Shown: positions 5,144 through 9,708 of the stretch, one piece after another
Position numbering within the stretch: position 1 is the first letter of the stretch
Layout of the letters: each line of letters opens with the position of its first letter
Assembly (NCBI GenBank): GCA_018817035.1
Contig: JAHIUV010000220.1
Span: 1 to 9,708, forward strand
DNA length: 9,708 nt
Origin: Candidatus Omnitrophota bacterium
GTDB lineage: Bacteria > Omnitrophota > Gorgyraeia > Gorgyraeales > Gorgyraeaceae
Direction of reading: 5' to 3'
The notes under the pieces: model-generated
What the model was told of the DNA's origin: nothing
Seen by the model: the letters and a program-made list of their open reading frames with translations, nothing else
The model's database searches: none
Made by a program: the position numbers and the translations under genes

Positions 5144-6547
5144 TTACTTGTTTTGGAAATTATGAAGTTTAATAATGGCGGTTTTGTGGCCTGTTATGAA
5201 TAAATTTGCGCTGTTTTCTTCTACTGCGTCTACTATCCTGCCATACGAATCTATAAAACACGAGTAGCCTGTATTCGCGCAGCGGACGATTGGAACACGG
5301 TTTTCTATAGCCCTAAAAACCGAGCCTGCGGTATGCTGGTAAGCGGCACCGCTTTTTCCATACCAGGCGTCATTAGTAATAACTATCAGGAATCGCGCTC
5401 CGTTTTTTACAAACTCCCTGGACATGCGAGGAAACATATCTTCAAAACAGATTAGGGTGGCAAACTTAATATCTCCGCTGAAGGCTCGAGGCTCGAGGCT
5501 AAAGGCTGAATATTCCTTCCCTGCCGTGAATTCCCCTAATACGCCCAGGACCAGATCGTGTAATATTGGAATTTTGTCTGAAAAAGGCACGTATTCGCCG
5601 AATGGCACCAGGTGGATCTTGTCATATTGGCCTGCTAGCTCTCCTGTTTTCGAGATCAACAAAGCGCTGTTAAAATTCTCAAAACCCTTTTCAGTATTAG
5701 TTCCTAACAATATCGGTATTCTTACGTTCTTCGCTAAACCTATAACCCTGTCCGTCAGGTCTTTATCGCTAATAAAAAATCCGGGGAAAGATGTCTCGGG
5801 CCAGACTATCAGGTCAGGCTTGTCAAAAGCCGAAAGCCTTGTCAGGTCAATGTATCTGGAGATTATAAACTCAGTCTCATCAGGATCCCATTTTAAGCCC
5901 TGGGGAATATTTCCCTGTATTACCGAAACTTTAACGCTATCCCCTTCTGCCTTTTTATCAAGTTTGATTTCCCCATATACAAACACCATCAGAAGGATCA
6001 GCGCGGCGAACATTATTTCCCTAAACGATCTCTTGAATGCCTTGTATACGGCAATATTGACCAGCATGATCACGAATGAAACTCCGAACACTCCGGAGAT
6101 ATCCGCGATCTGGATCAGCGATATATTTTTATACTGAGTATACCCTAATGACGCCCAGCCAAATCCGGTAAAGAGATGAGACTGGAGCCATTCAAGGCAT
6201 GTCCAAATAATTGGAATGAAGAATATGGTGAAGGGTGAAGGGTAAAGGGTGAAGGCAAATTTGTTAAACAGAAATCCAAATATCCCGAAGTAGAGCGCTA
6301 AATATAGGCATAAAATTATCAAACCGACAGAAGTAACATGATAAAGCCAGTACAGCACACCAAGATAAAATATAAATCCACAGGAATAGGCTATCCAAAA
6401 AGACTCCTTCGAAGACTTCTTCTGAAGCGCGAAAAAAAGAGGAACAAAGCCGACAAATGCGTAAAAACTAGAACTAAAATTAAAGTTAGGAAAGGAAAAA
6501 ACTAAAAGTAAACTGGAAAAAAAAATAAGGAAGGTATATTTTCTCAT
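5144..6547 (-). CDS. lnt: Apolipoprotein N-acyltransferase
   Basis: Inner-membrane enzyme that moves an acyl chain from phospholipid to the N-terminal amino group of the lipidated cysteine, the last step of lipoprotein maturation before Lol sorting. 467 aa, slightly shorter than the E. coli protein (512). Hydrophobic N-terminal half of about 6-7 membrane segments up to about 192, then a nitrilase (carbon-nitrogen hydrolase) domain from about 205. The catalytic triad is visible: E251 in VWPETSFPG, K310 in YDKIHLVPFGEYVP, C367 in LICFEDMFP; the conserved E318 and the TNDAWYG loop (391-397) are present. ATG at 6547 is fixed by a TAA two codons upstream in frame; it has no Shine-Dalgarno. Two heptamer repeat tracts are read in frame, one between membrane segments and one inside the hydrolase domain. 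Residues around both tracts look like lineage-specific inserts. Confidence 0.95.
   Translation of the reverse strand: MRKYTFLIFFSSLLLVFSFPNFNFSSSFYAFVGFVPLFFALQKKSSKESFWIAYSCGFIFYLGVLYWLYHVTSVGLIILCLYLALYFGIFGFLFNKFAFTLYPSPFTIFFIPIIWTCLEWLQSHLFTGFGWASLGYTQYKNISLIQIADISGVFGVSFVIMLVNIAVYKAFKRSFREIMFAALILLMVFVYGEIKLDKKAEGDSVKVSVIQGNIPQGLKWDPDETEFIISRYIDLTRLSAFDKPDLIVWPETSFPGFFISDKDLTDRVIGLAKNVRIPILLGTNTEKGFENFNSALLISKTGELAGQYDKIHLVPFGEYVPFSDKIPILHDLVLGVLGEFTAGKEYSAFSLEPRAFSGDIKFATLICFEDMFPRMSREFVKNGARFLIVITNDAWYGKSGAAYQHTAGSVFRAIENRVPIVRCANTGYSCFIDSYGRIVDAVEENSANLFITGHKTAIIKLHNFQNK
5476..5510. repeat. Heptanucleotide tandem repeat inside lnt (five units)
   Basis: Five consecutive 7-mers on the plus strand: CGCTGAA, GGCTCGA, GGCTCGA, GGCTAAA, GGCTGAA. 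Read on the minus strand they code for residues about 347-358 (SAFSLEPRAFSG) between catalytic K310 and C367. The consensus GGCT(G/C/A)(A/G)A matches the second tract in the same gene. Confidence 0.85.
6226..6253. repeat. Heptanucleotide tandem repeat inside lnt (four units)
   Basis: Four consecutive 7-mers on the plus strand: TGGTGAA, GGGTGAA, GGGTAAA, GGGTGAA. On the minus strand they code for residues about 98-107 (AFTLYPSPFT) between two membrane segments. Because seven is not a multiple of three, gain or loss of one unit would shift the reading frame. Confidence 0.88.
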
Positions 6548-6564
6548 TAATTAATATTCTATCA

Positions 6565-6618
6565 TTACAAACATTTTAAGAAAAGGTAAATATTTGTAAA
6601 ATTTTCTTCTTTGTCCAT
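6565..6618 (-). CDS. 17-codon leader ORF upstream of lnt
   Basis: ATG-GAC-AAA-GAA-GAA... encodes MDKEENFTNIYLFLKCL and stops with TAA 17 bases before the lnt ATG. It has a much better ribosome site (AGAGGGTG five bases upstream) than lnt, which has none, and sits downstream of a promoter-like sequence. It may be a leader ORF feeding ribosomes to lnt by reinitiation, or the surviving start of a deleted gene. It is out of frame with lnt. No homology is recognised; coding is plausible but not proven. Confidence 0.35.
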   Translation of the reverse strand: MDKEENFTNIYLFLKCL

Positions 6619-6632
6619 GAATCACCCTCTCT

Positions 6633-6661
6633 ATCATAACAACTGGATAACTTATCTTCAA
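6633..6661 (-). promoter_or_regulatory. Putative promoter for the leader ORF and lnt
   Basis: Minus strand TTGAAG (6661-6656), 17-bp spacer, TATGAT (6638-6633). Four of six and five of six matches to the consensus hexamers with ideal spacing, placed just before the ribosome site of the 17-codon ORF. This fits lnt needing its own promoter, since the HNH gene separates it from secA. Confidence 0.5.
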
Positions 6662-6673
6662 AAAATAGAGCAT

Positions 6674-6696
6674 TAACAACATTTTTAATCTTTTAA
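6674..6696. repeat. 23-bp direct repeat flanking the HNH gene, left copy
   Basis: TAACAACATTTTT followed by AATCTTTTAA; matches 7328-7350 at 21 of 23 positions in the same orientation. The similarity stops sharply at both ends. Read on the minus strand in the register of secA it would give Leu-Lys-Asp-stop-Lys-Cys-Cys-stop, so it looks like a decayed copy of the secA 3' end. Confidence 0.75.
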
Positions 6697-6739
6697 AAAT
6701 TTAAATATCGTTGTTGACAAATCAAAACAAAGCATAACA

Positions 6740-7330
6740 ATGAATAATATGCCTAAATGTAAAATAGAAGGGTGTAAGAAATTTACAAGATACAAAATAA
6801 CAAAAGAGGTCTATTGTTCTATGCATTTGGCCCGGATTAAACGCCACGGACATCCAGGACTCCAGACAGGTTTTCATAAATTAGAAAAATTGCCGCATCA
6901 AGTTGTTGATGATTTTATCCGTAAAAATTGCAAAAGGCTGCTTGACAAAGAAATATCTAAAGAATTGGTCAAAAGAGGATTTAAAAAAGCTACTCCATGG
7001 ATAGTAAGATACCGTAGAAGAAAATTAGGAATTAAAAAATATCTCAGCGGCGAAATAAAAAAGCATAAAGCATGGGTTCGCATGCAAGCTATAAAAAAAT
7101 ATGGAAATAAATGCGAATTATGTGGATTTAAATTAATTGTTGAAAGTCATCACATTTTACCTAAGAACAAGGGTGGTTTGCACGAAATTGATAATTTAAT
7201 GGTACTTTGTCCTAATTGTCATGCACTTATTACCAGAGGACATCTTGATTTAAAGAGCAGAAAAGATATTCGTAATGCTCGAAATAAACTTGTTAAATTA
7301 CTAAAATCTTCCTATCCATATTTTGGATAA
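6740..7330 (+). CDS. HNH endonuclease with N-terminal zinc finger (homing-type)
   Basis: 196 aa, the only real plus-strand gene. An N-terminal zinc-binding knuckle (C7, C12, C26, H29, then RIKRHGHPG) is a layout common in phage and free-standing homing HNH proteins. A basic helical region about 55-100 (DKEISKELVKRG, then WIVRYRRRKLGIKK) resembles a helix-turn-helix. The HNH nuclease domain spans about 122-165: zinc pair C125/C128, catalytic H137-H138 in ESHHILPKNKGG, N152 in HEIDNLMVLC, zinc pair C157/C160 with H161. All key residues are intact. The coding sequence is visibly AT-richer than its neighbours. No good ribosome site precedes either ATG (6740, or 6749 before PKCK); TTGACA at 6714-6719 may be a -35 with a weak AACAAT -10. 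The last 19 bases overlap the end of secA, tail to tail. Likely a mobile-element gene; DNA target unknown. Confidence 0.88.
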   Translation: MNNMPKCKIEGCKKFTRYKITKEVYCSMHLARIKRHGHPGLQTGFHKLEKLPHQVVDDFIRKNCKRLLDKEISKELVKRGFKKATPWIVRYRRRKLGIKKYLSGEIKKHKAWVRMQAIKKYGNKCELCGFKLIVESHHILPKNKGGLHEIDNLMVLCPNCHALITRGHLDLKSRKDIRNARNKLVKLLKSSYPYFG

Positions 7331-9708
7331 CAACATTTTTTATATTTTAAGCGTTTTCCGGTTTTATCATTTATTTTTCCGCATGGACATGGGTCATTCC
7401 TTCCCACTTTAGGGCCTTCGGATTGAAGGCTTTCCGCGCGAAATTCCGGTAAATCACGGGACGACGCGGACGGTTCAGGCCTACGCCCTGACATCGGCGC
7501 GATCTCATCGTGCACGAATTTTTTAGGCGTGGACTGGAACACAGGCTTGATCTCTGCCTGTTCCCTAACCGCCTGAACCTTAAATAAAAACTCTACTGTT
7601 TCGTCCTTGACAGCGTCTATCATCACCATGAACATATCATAACCTTCGTGTTGATATTCAACCAGCGGGTCGCGCTGGCCATACGCCCTCAGGCCAATGC
7701 CCTCCCTCAGGTTATCCATAGCGTGCAAATGATCTTTCCATTTCGTGTCGATCACCTGCAGCATGATCATCTTTTCTATATGCCTTAAAAGGCCCGGTTC
7801 CATATTTTTTTCTTTTTCTTCATACGCTGATATTACCATGTCAACCAGATATCCGATAATAGCGTCCTTGTTTTTCCCTTCGATAGCATCTTCCACGCCC
7901 TGGATTCGGATATTAAACTTTGACCAAAACCACTCGGTAAACTCCGTATATTTCCAATCAGCCCTGCTTATCTCTTCGTTAAAATACAGGTCTATAACAG
8001 TACCTATAATCTCCTCTATTATCTCGTGTATATGCTCCTTTATGTTTTCGCCGAGCAAGATATTTTTTCGCTCTTCGTATATGACCTCTCTCTGTTTATT
8101 CATCACATTGTCATACTCAAGGACGTGTTTTCGTATGTCAAAATTATGCTGTTCCACTCTTTTCTGCGCGACCTCGATCGCTCTGGTCACCAGCGGGTGT
8201 TGTATATCCTGGCCTTCTTCTATGCCCAGGCGTTCATAAATAGATGATATCCTGTCGGAACCAAAAAGCCTCATCAAGTCATCCTGCAAAGATATATAAA
8301 ATCTGGACGAACCCGGGTCTCCCTGCCTGCCTGAACGTCCGCGCAGCTGGTTATCCACGCGGCGGGATTCATGGCGCTCTGTACCGATGATATGAAACCC
8401 CCCGAGAGCTATAACCTTTTCGCGATCGTCCTTTACTTTTTCTTTTGCCTCGGCAAGTAATTTATTTACTTCTTCCTCAGTGACATCTTTAGGGCCAAGG
8501 CCTTTTGCCTTTAGCCAGTCATTCACCATGAAATCAGGATTTCCGCCGAGTACTATATCAGTGCCGCGGCCCGCCATGTTAGTAGCTATGGTAACCGCTT
8601 TAAACCTGCCTGCCTGCGCGATAATATTCGCCTCCATCTCATGATATTTCGCGTTCAACACATTATGCGGTATACCGCGTTTTTTCAAAAACGAGCTCAG
8701 GCGTTCGGATTTCTCTATGGAGATCGTACCGACAAGAACAGGCCTGCCTTTAGCGTACAGGCCTTCTATCTCAGCGCATACGGCGTCGAATTTTTCCTTC
8801 TCAGTCCTGTAGATTATGTCGGGATGGTTCGTCCTGGCCATAGGCTTATTAGTAGGCACTGCCACGGTATCCAATTTATAGATATGACTAAACTCATTCG
8901 CCTCTGTCATTGCCGTGCCTGTCATGCCGGCTATTTTTTTATACATCCTGAAATAATTCTGGAACGTAACAGTAGCCAGCGTCTGGTTTTCCCTCTCTAT
9001 TTTCAGCCCTTCCCTTGCCTCGACCGCCTGATGAAGCCCGTCTGACCACCTTCTGCCGGGCATCAGCCTGCCTGTAAATTCGTCGACGATAATAACCTCC
9101 CCCTCTTTCACCACATAATCAACGTCCTTCTCGAAAAGATTGTGGGCCTTAAGCGCCTGTATCATATGATGGCGATATTCCATCGTACTCATCTCATGCA
9201 TATTTTTAATGCCGAGTATTTCCGCGGCTTTTGATTCGCCTTCCTCGGTCAGGTGGGCGGTATGCGCTTTTTCATCAACGATATAGTCGTACCCCGTCGA
9301 GAGGTCTATACCTTTAAATTTCGCGTCGATCTCTTCTTTCTCCAGTATTATGCGGCCTTTGAGGCGCGGCACGATCTTATTACAGATATAATATTTATCC
9401 GTAGATTCTTCCGACGGCCCTGAGATGATCAGCGGAGTACGCGCCTCGTCTATAAGTATGCTGTCGACCTCATCTACTATCGCGTAGTGAAGCTCCCGCT
9501 GGACCATGTGTTCTTTCCTGGCAACCATGTTGTCGCGTAAATAATCAAAACCAAACTCGTTGTTAGTGCCATAGGCGATGTCGCTGGCATAAGCCATCTG
9601 CCTCAATTCAGGCCCCATGTCATGTTGTATGACCCCGACCGTAAGCCCGAGGAATTCATAGACAGGCCCCATCCATTCCCTGTCACGTCGGGCAAGATAA
9701 TCATTCAC
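7312..9708 (-). CDS. secA: Preprotein translocase ATPase SecA (N-terminus outside window)
   Basis: Motor ATPase that pushes unfolded preproteins through SecYEG. 799 codons including stop are visible; the first one reads Val-Asn-Asp-Tyr-Leu-Ala, matching about residue 130 of typical SecA, so the Walker A region is outside. In visible numbering: VDEVDSILIDEARTPLIISG from 78 (DEVD Walker B at 79-82), VDEFTGRLMPGRRWSDGLHQ near 208-227, FRMYKKIAGMTGTA from 253, TNMAGRGTDIVLGGNP near 376-391, QLRGRSGRQGDPGSSRF from 454, and the helical scaffold DTKWKDHLHAMDNLREGIGLRAYGQ near 654-678. The C-terminal SEC-C zinc motif starts VGRNDPCPCG at 768 and ends KYKKCC at 788-793, but seven more residues than usual separate the two cysteine pairs. 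The last codons overlap the HNH gene. Confidence 0.97.
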   Translation of the reverse strand: MNDYLARRDREWMGPVYEFLGLTVGVIQHDMGPELRQMAYASDIAYGTNNEFGFDYLRDNMVARKEHMVQRELHYAIVDEVDSILIDEARTPLIISGPSEESTDKYYICNKIVPRLKGRIILEKEEIDAKFKGIDLSTGYDYIVDEKAHTAHLTEEGESKAAEILGIKNMHEMSTMEYRHHMIQALKAHNLFEKDVDYVVKEGEVIIVDEFTGRLMPGRRWSDGLHQAVEAREGLKIERENQTLATVTFQNYFRMYKKIAGMTGTAMTEANEFSHIYKLDTVAVPTNKPMARTNHPDIIYRTEKEKFDAVCAEIEGLYAKGRPVLVGTISIEKSERLSSFLKKRGIPHNVLNAKYHEMEANIIAQAGRFKAVTIATNMAGRGTDIVLGGNPDFMVNDWLKAKGLGPKDVTEEEVNKLLAEAKEKVKDDREKVIALGGFHIIGTERHESRRVDNQLRGRSGRQGDPGSSRFYISLQDDLMRLFGSDRISSIYERLGIEEGQDIQHPLVTRAIEVAQKRVEQHNFDIRKHVLEYDNVMNKQREVIYEERKNILLGENIKEHIHEIIEEIIGTVIDLYFNEEISRADWKYTEFTEWFWSKFNIRIQGVEDAIEGKNKDAIIGYLVDMVISAYEEKEKNMEPGLLRHIEKMIMLQVIDTKWKDHLHAMDNLREGIGLRAYGQRDPLVEYQHEGYDMFMVMIDAVKDETVEFLFKVQAVREQAEIKPVFQSTPKKFVHDEIAPMSGRRPEPSASSRDLPEFRAESLQSEGPKVGRNDPCPCGKINDKTGKRLKYKKCCYPKYG
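7328..7350. repeat. 23-bp direct repeat flanking the HNH gene, right copy
   Basis: TAACAACATTTTT followed by TATATTTTAA. Its first three bases are the HNH stop codon, and on the minus strand it encodes the Leu-Lys-Tyr-Lys-Lys-Cys-Cys part of the SecA zinc-binding tail. Partner of 6674-6696. Confidence 0.75.

Noticed and set aside
5424..6137. Plus-strand ORF of 237 codons opposite lnt
   Set aside because: Fully antisense to a clear Lnt coding sequence with intact catalytic triad; typical shadow frame.
6898..7083. Minus-strand 61-codon ORF inside the HNH gene
   Set aside because: Antisense to the zinc-finger/HNH gene, no ribosome site and no family resemblance.
7351..7365. The 13-mer AACCGGAAAACGC shared between the secA 3' end (minus strand) and the repeat at about 4910-4922
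   Set aside because: One or so 13-mer matches are expected by chance in a window this size, and the flanks do not match; not enough to claim that a repeat inserted into secA.
7745..9045. Several plus-strand ORFs opposite secA
   Set aside because: Antisense to well-conserved SecA motifs; Ser/Ile-rich shadows without domains.

Overview
The window reads as a chromosomal stretch from a Gram-negative-type (diderm) bacterium, probably uncultured. The Lol lipoprotein-release genes, apolipoprotein N-acyltransferase and SecA imply an outer membrane with sorted lipoproteins. Moderate GC, heavy use of ATA (Ile) and AGG/AGA (Arg), a lysS-lolC-lolD gene order and abundant small palindromic and heptamer repeats would fit a candidate phylum such as Omnitrophota or a neighbour. 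That placement is an impression, not a demonstrated assignment.

Almost everything is transcribed from the minus strand. From right to left: secA (5' end outside the window), a 17-codon ORF, lnt, a two-gene cassette (61-aa protein plus nucleotidyltransferase), then a tight operon lysS-lolC-lolD-ilvE (ilvE cut by the window edge). The one real plus-strand gene is an AT-rich HNH endonuclease gene between secA and lnt. It converges on secA and overlaps the last codons of secA.

The housekeeping genes share a theme. SecA drives export of preproteins, Lnt adds the third acyl chain to lipoproteins, and LolC/LolD extract mature lipoproteins from the inner membrane. LysS (lysyl-tRNA synthetase) and IlvE (branched-chain aminotransferase) share the lol transcription unit. 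A perfect sigma-70-type promoter (TTGACA, 17 bp, TATAAT) sits just upstream of lysS and fixes its start as a GTG.

Three places are unusual. (1) At 3.98-5.14 kb a repeat-rich island surrounds the small nucleotidyltransferase cassette: direct repeats of 85 bp and 24 bp, hairpin cores, and imperfect inverted repeats at its outer edges. (2) The HNH gene is bracketed by 23-bp near-identical direct repeats, and the right copy codes for the conserved zinc-binding end of SecA. This looks like an element that inserted at the secA 3' end and left that end intact. (3) lnt contains two in-frame heptanucleotide repeat tracts of one consensus, and a related perfect palindrome sits in the lolC-lolD gap. No CRISPR array, tRNA or rRNA was recognised.
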